Part shown: piece by piece, positions 37,441 to 49,073 of the stretch
How the letters are laid out: each line of letters starts with the position of its first letter
Numbering within the stretch: position 1 is the first letter of the stretch
From: Silene conica
Lineage: Eukaryota > Streptophyta > Magnoliopsida > Caryophyllales > Caryophyllaceae
Length of the DNA: 64,000 nucleotides
Direction of reading: 5' to 3'
Assembly: GCA_029255685.2 (NCBI GenBank)
Contig: CM055312.2
Coordinates: 25,638,203 to 25,702,202 of the forward strand
The notes under the pieces: generated by a model
What the model was told of the DNA's origin: nothing
What the model saw: only the letters and a program-made list of their open reading frames with translations
The model's database searches: none
Made by a program: the position numbers and the translations under genes

Positions 37441-38759
37441 TGTAACACCTCAATTATCCGGCCAAGATAATTGAAGCGTTATTATCTCGGTTTTCCTAGG
37501 TAGTGAAGTCGGAGATACAATTGGGAACACTTTTATTATAAGTGACAACTAAATGGTTATATAAACGTAAACAAACGAATAAATACAACTCATGACCTCT
37601 ATAATCTTCTAACTATTATACTTGACTCGACTATCGTCACTGCTCGCCCCGTCTCTCGCATGCTACCAAAACAACCTGAACATAACCTACTCCCAATATG
37701 AGTAAAAATATCATATGGATTGACACAGAACACCAGAAAATGGGTGACAATTACACAACACCAAACACGTTAGTTTCAATATAAATATATATATATAAAA
37801 CATGCAATATGATAATGAATGCAATATGCGATGTGGCCGCTAAATATATTACTCGTGACCATACCACATCACACGCCGGTACCGGGATATGCCCATCTGG
37901 ACCCACAATCACTCCACATCATCCCGAGTATTGGAACACGTCTGGTCGTACTCCCGAGTATCGGAACACGTCCAGTCGTACTCACAATTATAGATGTCGG
38001 GAACACGTCAACGATATCGGGCCCGAGTTCGACTTAAGGTATCTACCAAGCGTCGTGTTTCAACCACACGAGCCCCTCCAAACTCAAGTCATAAATGTGC
38101 ACATCTCTCTTGTATTGGGAAGCTCCAAGAGGCGATTCAAGCGGATGACGGTATCCAAACCGCCTTCTGTCTCCTCAAGAACACCCAATCCATCACCATC
38201 CCACATATCCGTCGCAACCAACATATCCCCCGATATACACAGTCGTGTCTCAACCACACGAGCCCCTTCAAACTCAAGTCAAAAATGTGCACATCTCTTT
38301 TGTATTGGGAAGCTCCAAGAGGCGGTTCAAGCGGATGACGGTATCCAAACCGCCTTCCGTCTCCTCAAGAACACCCAATCCATCACCATCCCCCACATAT
38401 CTGTCGCAACCAACATATCCCCCGATATACACAACAAACATAATAAATGCAACACATCACATACTATACCAATACCGACTCATTATGCAACACAACCCAC
38501 TATTACGATATACACAAATTATTTAAAATCTGGACTCATAATCATGCTTAATTACTTTTCGACCATAACATAAGTCTAATCCACCAATACTCAACTACTC
38601 ATCATAATCATCACCTTGACATCCATTAAGACTAAAAATGTCATAATCGTTGGTTTCATAAACCTCCATTAATCTTATTAATGTTAAATTAAACTCTTTA
38701 ATCTCTTAAGATCTAGTACATGCAAATGGAAAAACAATATAAAAGTTCCTTACACTGAG
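37441..38759 (+). repeat. Probable Gypsy-like LTR, start and body
   Basis: It begins TGTAACACCTCAATTATCC at 37441, the TGTAACACC start shared by long LTRs in this window. It holds two kinds of tandem repeat (a 30-bp unit at 37925-37984 and a 190-bp unit at 38052-38431). Its 3' end was not found and may be cut by the Copia LTR fragment to the right. The 254-codon frame across it follows the repeats and is not taken as a gene. Confidence 0.5.
38052..38431 (+). repeat. 190-bp tandem duplication
   Basis: Two copies (38052-38241 and 38242-38431) start TCGTGTTTCAACCACACGAG and TCGTGTCTCAACCACACGAG and end CCCCCGATATACACA. They differ at roughly ten positions. The repeat covers CAAGAGGCG.TTCAAGCGGA and ACCGCCTTC.GTCTCCTCAA. 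Confidence 0.92.
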
Positions 38760-41338
38760 TATTGGAAATAAAGGACACAAAATCAACTCCTTTGATTTTA
38801 TTTTTGAGTTATATCAACAAAGGAAGATCCTCCAAGAAACCAAAAGATCTTTACGCCTACTAGCATCCAAGAGTTGTCCAAAACCTATATTGAAATTTTA
38901 GTCTAGAAATTGCAATATAGTAACCTTAACTTTAATTAACTAATAATAAGATATACTTCCTTAGTATATAATATGTAATATTAGTTTTAGGAGAAACTAG
39001 CATAAACTTATTTTATGAAGTTAATATGAGAGAGAAACAAAATGAGACAATTAGCCTTAAAATTTGAGGACAAAAGTCCTCAAATAGGCAAGGGGTGGCT
39101 AGTGGGAAGAGGAGAGAAGGGGGAGCATGATGAGACTTGAGCTCCATGATTTTTCTCTTTTCTAAATAAGAAATGTAAGAGGTATTTTCATTTTCCATGT
39201 GATTTGATTTATCACATAAATAAAATCACAATTTCTTTCTCTTTTCTTCTTAAGTGGCTGGCCCCATATGTATAAAATGGATTTTCCATTTTATCTCGTG
39301 TCTTTTGTCAATTATATGTGTGACATGTGACATGCAACATGTCACTAGGAATTATTATGTATATTTAACAATTTAAATACCATAATACATGAATAATAAC
39401 AATTGACGACTTATACATGTAATTCATAATTACATATACGTAAAACTCTATTTAATTATAACTTACAACATTTGTTCTTATAACTAATCGTTTATTCTAA
39501 TTTCGCATGTTTCCAAAACATCGATTAATAATTAGTAATATATAACGTTTTATTTACTAATTTCAAATCATATTTAATCATATTAAAACAAGAGTCCATT
39601 TTCTCACTCGTGTAAATTAATGATTGTTGAGTAATATATTAATAAGTATATATTTATGTTTTAATGATGACAAGTCTAGGCATATATATTATATACTCTC
39701 TTGTGTAATCGTGTGTCAACTGTACTTATAAGTTAGGAAGAGAAGATCTCGTCAATCAACATGAAGTCAAAAGAGTTTTCTACTAAGAAGATTGAAGAAG
39801 TATTAGTCAAGCTTGGACTAATCGAAGATTGATAGAAGATCTCAAGATCCTTGTAGTCTTTATGAAGATTAGTTAGGATAGATATCGAGTAACGGAATGA
39901 TATTGAGTTGGAACGTTATTGGCTAAAAGTTATAACTCCCAGCTATAACTTTGGTAGATAACTTGTGCTAAGTTATAGCTCACAGCTATAACTCTATGAA
40001 GCAACGAAAAATGCACGATTAAGTACACATCGATACAACGATTTTAAAGATAAAATTGACGTGAAAATTGTTTTATTATTATTGTCCTATCTTAAAATAT
40101 TGGATTATTAAATCTTAAGTGGATATTATAGAATAAAGATTCAACGGTTAAAAAGGATTAAAATAGTTGACCTATGAGTTAATTATTTATCCTAATATAC
40201 TGAGAATTTTATTTCATCCATAATTGTCAAAATCCTAATCTAGGGAAGCGTGACAAATGGCCCATGATGTCGTGTATATCTCTCACGCCTCTCATATTTT
40301 TAATATGATAGATTTGGTAAATATGGTATATTTACTTAATATCTTATCTATCTAGATTATGGTAAAAGATATAGTTATTATTTTATTATATTACTATATC
40401 TTGACAAATTATAGGATAGTGATCTTATTTAAGATATTTTAAATCTTATAAGATCTTTCCTAAATCAATAAAGACTTATTTTAGGATGTTACCTTGAATA
40501 AGAATTCTAGTTAAGGTAATATTCTTCAGATAATAGGGTTTGGAAAACCTAGATCTAATTCAATATAAATAGACATGCAATAATAATTAAAGACTCACGT
40601 CCCATACACAAGACAAAACTACAAACGCAATTCATCAATTGAGATCGGGTGCTTTCGTGCTTCGACCGTTCAATATTCCGTTACAAGATTTTAAGTATAA
40701 CATCTTCTTACTCGTTCAAATTGTGAACACAAAGAACTTAGAAGATTTATCTTATTTACGTAAGATAGTTGAGTATTTTGCGATACTCGTTGTGATTCAA
40801 GTATTTCACGGTACTTGAAGTTTGTTAAGTATTTCACGATACTTAGTTGAGTTACAACTAACGTCTAGCTGTACGAGTATGGTTGATAAAATTGTAATCC
40901 GGAGAAAGGTACTAATTTTATTAATCGATAATACTGGACGTAGGTTTCGATTTGTGAAACCGAACCAATTCAAAAATATCGTGTTTCTTTCTCTTGTTTA
41001 TTGTTTTTAATTATTAACTCGCTCATACCTCATACGTAGTACATCCATCGAAAAGAATTTAAAAAGTTGGCATACTCAATTCACCCCCCTTCTTGAGTAT
41101 ATTCAGATCAATAGATTCTTCAATGATTTAATTAATCCGTATCGATATATAACAATTAACTTTTCATTTTTGGGATCCGTCCTACAGGTGTGACCTAAAG
41201 GGATCAACTGAACACCACTGTCATACGACAGTAACGTCAAACTCTAGTCAATCAGTCGTTACCAATATATATTGATCAGTTAACTATATATAAGAACCAT
41301 CCCTTATGTATTCTTTATATGAGATTTATAAGTGATAG
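38760..41338 (-). repeat. Diverged Copia LTR fragment, split by a SIRE-like solo LTR
   Basis: The right part (41160-41338) matches the outer parts of the Copia LTRs at 26340-26520 and 50200-50300: GTGTGACCTAAAGGGATCAAC, TAACGTCAAACTCTAG, GAGATTTATAAGTG. It is cut at 41338 by a LARD-like LTR. The left border at 38760 (TATTGGAAATAAAGG, like TGTTGGGAATTGAGG) is uncertain. The SIRE-like LTR at 39625-41122 sits inside. Confidence 0.5.
39625..41122 (+). repeat. Solo LTR of the SIRE-like Copia family
   Basis: It begins TGTTGAGTAATATATT and ends CAATAGATTCTTCA after TCACCCCCCTTCTTGAG..., with the perfect 5-bp duplication ATGAT (39620-39624, 41123-41127). It is homologous to the LTR at 43599-45007 but in the opposite orientation. 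Length 1498 bp. No internal sequence is attached. Confidence 0.92.
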
Positions 41339-43598
41339 GGTAATACCTCGTATTTTTATCGATAATAATTTATTATTATTAACGTGTTGAAAATATTTGA
41401 ACGTTTATATTTGAGAATTAATATATCGAATACGTGTTTTATGTTTTATATGTTATTAGTGTAATGTCGGGTTTGAGCATTATAGTATTAGATCATGTTT
41501 TAACTAAGTGTTTTGGGCCTCGAATTGCGTGCAACCAAAACAGCCCAAAATTGACAAATACACACATTAACACAAAACAACCAAAACTCGTCCCCTGCCG
41601 CCTTATAAAACACTTCTCTAACCCTACTCTAGACCTAATCGACACTCAACACTCTCACAAACTCTCTGCCGTCACATCGGAGAATACAAGGGAAGGGTTC
41701 ACACGGTGTTTTAAGGGTGCTAGGGCTGCTCGAATACTCAGGGAAGTAGGTATCTTCACCATAGTTTTCGTTTTCCCTGTTTTCTCTTCATTTTGATTCA
41801 GTAATTGCAATCATATAATCATGATGATAGTTTCTGATCTTGATACATTATTAATCTATGTTGTTTAGTCATCGTGTATTGACCCTAGTATAGGCGTCGT
41901 TGACCACCTAGGGCCACCAAGAGTGGCGGTTGTGCAGCCTGTTCAATTGCCGGGTTTGTATTTTTTAAAAACAGTAGCAAGACCACGTATTGTTTGTGTG
42001 TTTAATTCGAGTTGTTTATGGGTCCGTTGGTTATGGGTGTTGAGGTTTTATAAAGATGGTGGTCAGGGTGTTGGAACGGTGGTTGTCACGGTGGTTGTCA
42101 CGGTGGTTGTGGTGTGTCGTGTTGGTTTTAACAGTAGGTTTCGTGGTGGGTGTCAGTCGCGTAAAAACAGAGTAGCGTAGTGTTGCTGGGTTTGTTGCAG
42201 GTGTGTGGTGGTGGTGGTGGTAGTGATCGGCGGTCACTGACGTCCTCCCAGGAACCACCGTGGCTCAGAGGCGAGCCTGGTGGTGCTAGTAAGGAAGTCA
42301 GGGGTTTCAGGCGGTGTTGGGGGTGGTGTTTGTTGTAGTGCTCAGTCATGGTTGGGGTTGTAAGGGGCTGTTGTAATTCACGGTTGAGTATATGAGTTGG
42401 GTCGTTTGTTTCATTGTTTTGTTACCTTGTGATCACCAAAATTAATATTATTGCTATTAATATCATTATTATTAGAGTAAATTAATAATAACTCCCTTTT
42501 AAAATTCACTTTTCTAAAATTACTCCCTTATATAATTTTTTTCTAAAATTACTCCCTTAACATGTATTTTTATCAAAAATTGCTTCAAAACTCTAATTCA
42601 AGTGACTTATTCTACAAGTTTTTGAATTGATTCTGTTTGTAACATAGCCAATTTATACTTTCAAAGGTATAACAATGAAGAATGAGTTAAAAACATACGA
42701 AATAAGTAAACTAGATTAGAGTTTTGAAGCAATTTTTAATAAAAGTGTATCTTAAGGGAGTAATTTTAGAAAAAAATTATATAAGGGAGTAATTTTAGAA
42801 AACCCTATTTTAAAAGAGAGTTATTTTTAATTTACTCTTATTATTATTATTACTTGTATTATAGATTTTTACTATTTTATGGATGTTAATATTATTATTA
42901 AATATGTTTTAACAATTGTTGTTATTATTTATGTTGTTGTTGTTATAATTTATACTAATATTGGTATTGGTCTTGAGTATGTTAATAAGTTAGCAATAAT
43001 TGGGTATTGTTATTGTATGCTATAATTAGTAAGTCTAAACTTAGCAAGTCTATAATTAGTAAGTTTTTAATTGATTAATAATAATTGATATGTATATGTA
43101 TATGTATATAAGGTGTTATGGATAATCATTTATGAGGACATGATCGAATAATTGAGTAGTAGTGTTGGTTGTATGAATAGCACTTAATATTAAGTAATAT
43201 TTATAGGAACGGAGTTCGAGGCGGAATATTTCTAGACGGTGTTGCTTGTCAGATTTGCTACTCTAGGTAGGATTACACTGGTACCATATTCTATGATGTG
43301 AAATGAATGAGTGATTATGTTGTATGTTATGGATGCATAGTATGGTTTAGATGAGAATGATGTTGTATTATTGGTTATTTCCATATTGCATTCATGAGCA
43401 TAGCATTTGCATTGGTTACAGAGAAAGTTATGGAACAAGTAATGTTCTAATATAAAGCCCAGGGTGGTTCTGCACACCAGGCCTGATGTCTTCAGCTTTA
43501 TGCTGGTGTTCGACGACGATCAGCGATACTTTGCCGTGAGGTTCTGTATGGGTGGGAGTTACGGGTTTGAGAATGAGATTGAGCTCGAGCATATCATG
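41339..43598 (+). repeat. LARD-like LTR, 3' end lost to SIRE insertion
   Basis: It begins GGTAATACCTCGTATTTTTATCG, a variant of TGTAATACCCCG. Near its right end it shares AAAGCCCAGGGTGGTTCTGCA and GAGATTGAGCTCGAGCATATCATG with the LTR at 1-1383. It stops abruptly at 43598 where the SIRE-like LTR starts. A small tandem repeat of GGTGGTTGTCAC lies at 42078-42110, and a foldback MITE at 42475-42837. The missing 3' part was not found right of the SIRE element. Confidence 0.7.
42475..42837. mobile_element. Foldback MITE with TTA duplication
   Basis: An inverted repeat over most of its 363 bp. The left end GAGTAAATTAATAATAACTC with CTAAAATTACTCCCTTATAT is mirrored at the right. TTA flanks both sides (42472-42474, 42838-42840), which fits a PIF/Harbinger-type (Tourist) MITE. 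The site is itself a TTA repeat, so the duplication is weak evidence. No ORF. Confidence 0.7.
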
Positions 43599-45007
43599 TG
43601 AAGAATCTATTGATCTAAAGATACTCAAGAGGGGGGGTTGAATTGAGTATGCCAACTTTTTCAATTCTTCTTCGATGTATATCAATTGGCGTGGTAGTAG
43701 TGAGTAGAACATAAAAACAATAAAATAAGAGGAGACACGATATTTTGAAGTGCTTCGGTTTCACAAATCGAAACCTACGTCCACTATTCTCGATTAATAA
43801 AATTAGTACCTTTCTCTGGATTACAATTTTATCAACCCTACTTGTATAACTTTGATGTTTGTTGTAACTCAATCTAGATATTGTTAAATACCTAGCTATA
43901 TCAAGTACCGTAAAATACTTGATTACAACGAGTATCGTAAAATACTGAAACTATCTTACGTTAATAAGATAAATCTTCAACGAACTCTTGTGTTCAACGT
44001 TCTTGAACTAATAAGAGTAATCTTCAAATACTTGTGGTCCTGTGACGGAATATGACAGATTTGGCACGATTTTCGAGACGCACGTGAGGTAGCGTTCGTC
44101 TTCTTGATGAGCGTATTTTGTGTGTATGTTTCGTTTTTTATTAATATGCTATGAATGTCCTTTATATATAATAAATTAGATCTAGATTTTATTCCAAACC
44201 CTAGATGTTTTAGGAATATTATTTTAACTAGAATTCTTGTTCTAGATAATATTCTAAAACTTAATCTTATTTAAATTAGGAAATATTTATATAAGATATT
44301 AATATATTTAAGATATAAGATCAAATTTCCGAAACCTATTCAATTTAGGAAATAACTTATATCATAAAACGTAATATCCTACTTAAATTCAAACTCCTAA
44401 TTCTTGTCAAGATATAATAAATTATATCTTTTACCAAAATCAAGTTTACTTAAGGTGTATAAAATAAAACACATAATAATTATCTTTAGTATATTAGGAT
44501 AAATAATTAACTCATAAGATAATTATTTTAATCCTTTTTAACTATAGAACATTTTTATTCAATAAAACCGTTTTAAGATTACTAATCTGTTATTTGACAG
44601 TATAACAATCATTACACTTATAAACACATATACAATTCTACGCATTTCTTGTTTCGTACATTTCTTGTTTCTTCATGGTGTTATAGATACGAATTATACC
44701 TTTGAACATGTTACTCACCAAGATTATAACAATATATTATAATACTTAGTTAATAACGTTCCAACTATACGATTCCGTAATTTGACTTTTATTCTCACAA
44801 ATCTTCAAATAGACTTGAGAAGAGCTTGTGATTCTTTCTTCAATCTTTGATTAAATCTAAGCTTGACTAAAACGAGATCTTCGCTCTAAAAATAACTGTA
44901 CACTTAACACACGATTACACGTACACGTATATAAAATATATTCACTAGACTTGTCATTATTAAAACATAAAACATATATTAAACATATAATAATTTATTA
45001 CTCAACA
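43599..45007 (-). repeat. 3' LTR of the SIRE-like Copia element
   Basis: On the minus strand it runs from TGTTGAGTAATAAATTATT (45007) to CAATAGATTCTTCA (43599), 1409 bp. It matches the solo LTR at 39625-41122. Directly upstream on the minus strand is a polypurine tract, so this is the downstream LTR. Confidence 0.9.
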
Positions 45008-45026
45008 AATTCCCCTTTTTAATGAT
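45008..45026 (-). promoter_or_regulatory. SIRE-like polypurine tract
   Basis: On the minus strand ATTAAAAAGGGGAATT lies immediately before the LTR start TGTTGAG. The purine run and position fit a PPT. Confidence 0.75.
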
Positions 45027-45654
45027 GGCAAGTCTTATCTAGAATCGTGTCTAAGTGTGACGTTCCCCTTCAACATAATATTATTCATTTATAATATAGA
45101 TCAACTTAGGGTTTAGATTTTTATGTTGAACCAAATACTTTAAGAACTATGAGAGACAACGTGTTACGACAAGGAGCAAGCTTAGACAGATTCGTATCTA
45201 GGTCGCATCATTTTCCCCCTCTTGACATCATTGAAAAGACAGAAAGAAAGACATAAAACGACTAGAATAATACATTACGAAACACAAACTAAGCATGCAA
45301 TTTTAACGAAACACACAAACACGACAAATAATATACACAAACGAGATACGAATGTTTAAAACGACACAACCAAGAGTTTTAAGCCTATGAGCCGAATTTA
45401 AAACAAACAAAGCAGGTAGTAAAGCCATTGGGCCGAAGGAAAGCAAAGAAGTGCAATTGGGCCACAATTCACGACTAAACAAAATATAAGGCTAAGTATT
45501 TTATGATTAGGAAAGCAAAAGGAGAGAAATATGGTAGGGAAGTAAGAGGGATAAACGGATATCCACCAAGAAGCCATCCCAAAAACGAATCCATGCAACT
45601 CCACCAAAACATAAACGCACGCAAAACGAGACGAAAACAGAGACGATAACAAGC

Positions 45655-47084
45655 TTATTCCGGATGTCGAATAATGTGCGGGTTAACAAATTCTGGCCTA
45701 GTGCGATACTCCAAGGTTGACAACCGGTCCAAGCAACTCCCGATGTTTCGAGCTTGGGCATCCACCGCACGTTCAAACTTAAGGACCTTGAGAGAGAGTG
45801 CCATAATCGCGGCCAAACATTGAGCCCCGTCCTCACGCAATAGCCTATTATCACGAACTAGTGCACCACCTTGAGTTGTTAGAAATTGGTGACGATCACT
45901 AATCGTGAACACCTCATCCCGGACATCCTTAATATCACGGCCCATCTTCTCAAGAATCCCATCAACCTTATGCATTCAACTCCGCATCTCCGTATCTATA
46001 CTTAGGCCACGACAACCTTCAGCCTTAACTTGACTTAACCCGGAGACTAACGAAAACAGCCTATCAACCTTGCTCTCCAACCCATCCACACCACTCGGTT
46101 TCCCATCACCTTCATTGTTTCGACCAAATTGTCACTCGTGGTCATCACTTAAAATACCCATTAACTTCATCAATTTATCGCACATGCGATCCCGAGGCAC
46201 AACACCGTAGCTACACACATCCACAACTTCGGCTTGAAATAACAACTCGGAAACCCACATGCCATAGGGAATGTCCAAGGTTGTAAAAAACCGTTCTTTG
46301 ACCAAAATACTCGACACATGCACGACTTTCGCGCAAAATAGAGATGCCAAATTCACCTTCGTACCAATCAACCAATTATAAAGAATCACGGCTTCACAAC
46401 AACTCAACTTATCCCGACCCCACGTCGAGGTAAAACCGAATTCCAAAGGAAATTACAAGAAATTTGAGCTTAGGACTGAAAGAGTTTGTAAGTAATGGAC
46501 TCATTTCCGACGCATCATTATCAAAATACCGCTTTATTTCCATCTTTTCATCACGAGACACAACTGACCATTCTTTGCTAGGTTCAAGTTTTAACCCTTC
46601 ATCTTTTAATTTAAAGACTCGACAAATATTTGAGATTGAGATTACCACATCACGCCCATTCACCACGGCCTTCATTCCATTTTCAACAATTTTAATGGAA
46701 ACGAAAAATTGTACTAATTCAATCGGGAATACTAAACCAGAAAAATTACTTATGTATACCCATTCTTGAAAAGTCAAGAATTTATTAAAGAATCGTAATG
46801 ACCGAGACCCATCTACCCATAAGGTTGGATAAAACCGACCCGCATGTATCGAATATGGAAGTAGACGCTCGATTAACATACCTTCGCTTTTCGTCATCCG
46901 AACCCGTTCAAGACCTTCCTTTGTTGCTTCCCCCGAAATATCATGGAACAGAGGTCGAGGAGAATGATCAAAATCTGGTAAATCATCCTCCATTACCGAT
47001 TTACCTTTGTCTAATTTTCGTCTTTTGCTAGCTTCGGATTTTGGAATTGTTACGGAGATAGGTTCAGGGGACGGTGGTGGTGAG
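45655..47084 (-). pseudogene. Extra ORF downstream of SIRE-like pol (plant transposon-protein type)
   Basis: A minus-strand gene remnant between pol and the 3' LTR, the place where SIRE-type elements carry an additional, often 'env-like', ORF. The frame from 47084 begins with a proline-rich stretch and a basic, possibly nuclear-targeting SKRRKLDKGKS, then MEDDLPDF (ATG at 46993). Segments such as FLTFQEWVYISNFSG, AVVNGRDVVISISNICRVF, DKLSCCEAVILYNWLIGTKV and IPYGMWVSELLFQAEVV resemble the 'putative plant transposon protein' family from memory. That is a family guess, not a function. A likely coiled-coil C-terminus follows (45975-45655). Breaks are a frameshift near 46440, stops near 46132 and 45978, and a MITE at its 5' side. 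No fusion peptide or clear membrane anchor is seen. Confidence 0.6.
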
Positions 47085-47569
47085 TAGGGTTGTGCACCGG
47101 TCCAAAATCGGACCGGACCGGAACCGGAATTGGCAAAAATGATGGACCGGAATAAAAATCTGGACCGGAACCGGACCGGTAAAATTCCGGTCCAAGACCG
47201 GACCGGACCGGTTGGACCGGAATTTGAATATTATGAACCGACAAAATTATGGATTGGTAAAATTATAGACCGGAATTTGAATATTATGGGCCGGTTGGAC
47301 CGGTTTGGACCGGATTTTAATATATTTTTGAGGAAAAAAATATAAAAACATTAAATCCGGTCAAAACCGGTCCGGACCGGAAAAAACCGGTCTTGGACCG
47401 GTCCGGACCGGAAAAAACCGGTCTTGGACCGGACCGGACCGGAACTCGGAATCTTAAAAAATGGTGGACCTGAGAGCGGACCGGATTTTTTAATTCTGGT
47501 TCCGGTCCGATAGATTCCGGTCCGGTCCAGTCCATTTTTCCGGTCCGTACCGGATTTTGCACACCCCTA
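47085..47569. mobile_element. hAT-type MITE made of GGACCGG repeats
   Basis: The ends are TAGGGTTGTGCACCGGTCC and, on the other strand, TAGGGGTGTGCAAAATCCGG. The perfect 8-bp duplication is GTGGTGAG (47077-47084, 47570-47577), typical of hAT. Its 485 bp contain about 30 GGACCGG or CCGGTCC heptamers in both orientations, separated by AT-rich spacers. No transposase. It interrupts the 5' part of the extra ORF: the frame is open on both sides of the duplication. Confidence 0.88.
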
Positions 47570-47577
47570 GTGGTGAG

Positions 47578-48174
47578 GGTGTCGGTGTTCGTGGCAACGG
47601 AGAATGGTGTTTCTTGCGGTTTGAACGACGGGTTGTCCTTGGTTGCAATGTGGTGTTACGATAAAATAAAAAAATGAATTAATTTGAGCTTGGGAGTCGA
47701 AGTTTTTGAAGCTTTAATGGTGATTTTCTTGGATTTTGGTTTTAATTGGGTTGTTGGGGTTATGGTAACTTGGGTGACGGTTATGAGAGGAGGGTGGAGT
47801 GTTAGAGTAGGCAAGGTGGGGTAAGTCACGTGGGTTTGGTAGGTAAGGTAAGAGGGTAGGTCAAAAAGTAAATAGTTAATACGGATTTAGTTGTTACGTA
47901 ATTTTGGTACGTAAATTTTTGGAGGTACGGGTTTAGGTATATTATTGTTATTGGGTTTTAATTTGAACGTGGCTTAGTAAGATTTGAATATTACAGGTTT
48001 TTAAATATAAATATATGGTTGTGTACATTCGTACCAAGTATAGCATAATAAAATCGAAGTTCGAGCATTTAATCATAAATAACACACGTAGGCATGCAGC
48101 AAATATACGGAGACAGTCATGTAATTCTGTCTTTACATAGTCAATCATTGGGTTATTTCAGCTCTTAAAATCGA
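47578..48174 (-). other. Spacer between SIRE-like pol and the extra ORF
   Basis: 47578-47660 continues the open, proline-rich frame of the extra ORF without a clear ATG. From about 47660 to 48174 the sequence is non-coding. No separate gene is seen. Confidence 0.5.
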
Positions 48175-49068
48175 TTAGGTGATTAAACCAATTTCCAATC
48201 GCAAAGTCTTAAATCGTTCCCTAACCAATGGTTTGGTAAAAATATCCGCCCATTGTTTTTCCGTATTACAAAATTCTAACTTTATGTTTTTATTTTCTAC
48301 ATGGTCGCGTAAGAAGTGGTGTCTAATTTCAATGTGTTTAGTTCTCGAGTGCTGAGCTGGGTTTTTAGATATTATTATAGCACTCGTATTATCACATAAC
48401 ATAGGTACACATCCTACGTCAATACCATAATCAAGCAATTGTTGTTTTAACCATAGGAGTTGAGAACATACCAGTGCGGCTGCAATATATTCTGCTTCTG
48501 CAGTTGACAGAGCGACATAATTTTGTTTATTGGATGCCCATGATATTATGCATGGTCCAACGAAAGTAGCAAGTCCAGAAGTACTTTTCCTGTCTAAAGA
48601 GCATCCTGCGTAATCCGCATCTGAATATCCTAGTAGGTTAAAATTACAATCTAGGGGATACCATAAGTATAATTTCGATGTTCCAATTAGATTGAAATCG
48701 GGCACAGACGCAGACACTAAACATTATATCTGGACGACTTGCAGTAAGATAAAGGAGTGAGCCAATCATACCTCTATAAGTGGTTTCATCTACTGACTCT
48801 TCGTCTTTGGTAAGCTTCTTATCTGTAACCATTGGAGTGGGCATAGGATGAGAAAATTTCATTCCGAATTTCTTCAGTAATTCCTGGACGTATTTTTTTT
48901 GATGAACTTTGATACCCTCATTCGTTTGTTGGATTTGAAGACCAAGGAAGAATTTTAATTCTCCCATCATACTCATCTCGAACTCGGATGTCATCAACTC
49001 TGAGAAGTATTGGCACAGCTTTTTGTTGATTGAGCCAAATATGATATCGTCAACATAGATTTGGACTA
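48175..49068 (-). pseudogene. SIRE-like Copia pol: RT end and RNase H
   Basis: On the minus strand the sequence starts just before the RT catalytic motif IYVDDIIFG (about 49034-49060). It continues FEMSMMGELKFFLGLQIQQ, YVQELLKKFGM, YRGMIGSLLYLTASRPDIMF, then in another frame RNase H with LLGYSDADYAG, LSTAEAEYIAA, LCDNTSAI and KHIEIRHHFLRDHV, ending ADIFTKPLVRERF...LRLEIGLIT and stop. A frameshift near 48700 breaks it. The 5' side stops at the CTAAT duplication of the gag-only element; the RT frame resumes at 58247. Confidence 0.93.
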
Positions 49069-49073
49069 CTAAT

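Noticed and set aside
37925..38431. CRISPR-like array
   Set aside because: The repeats are directly adjacent without spacers and the sequence is from a plant nuclear genome.
37809..38573. 254-codon plus-strand ORF
   Set aside because: It lies in a probable LTR with tandem repeats, overlaps other long frames in the same DNA, and has a Pro/Ser/Thr/His-rich composition with no domain.
43428..43872. Minus-strand ORFs across the LTR boundary
   Set aside because: They span the junction of the SIRE-like LTR and the LARD-like LTR and have no domain.
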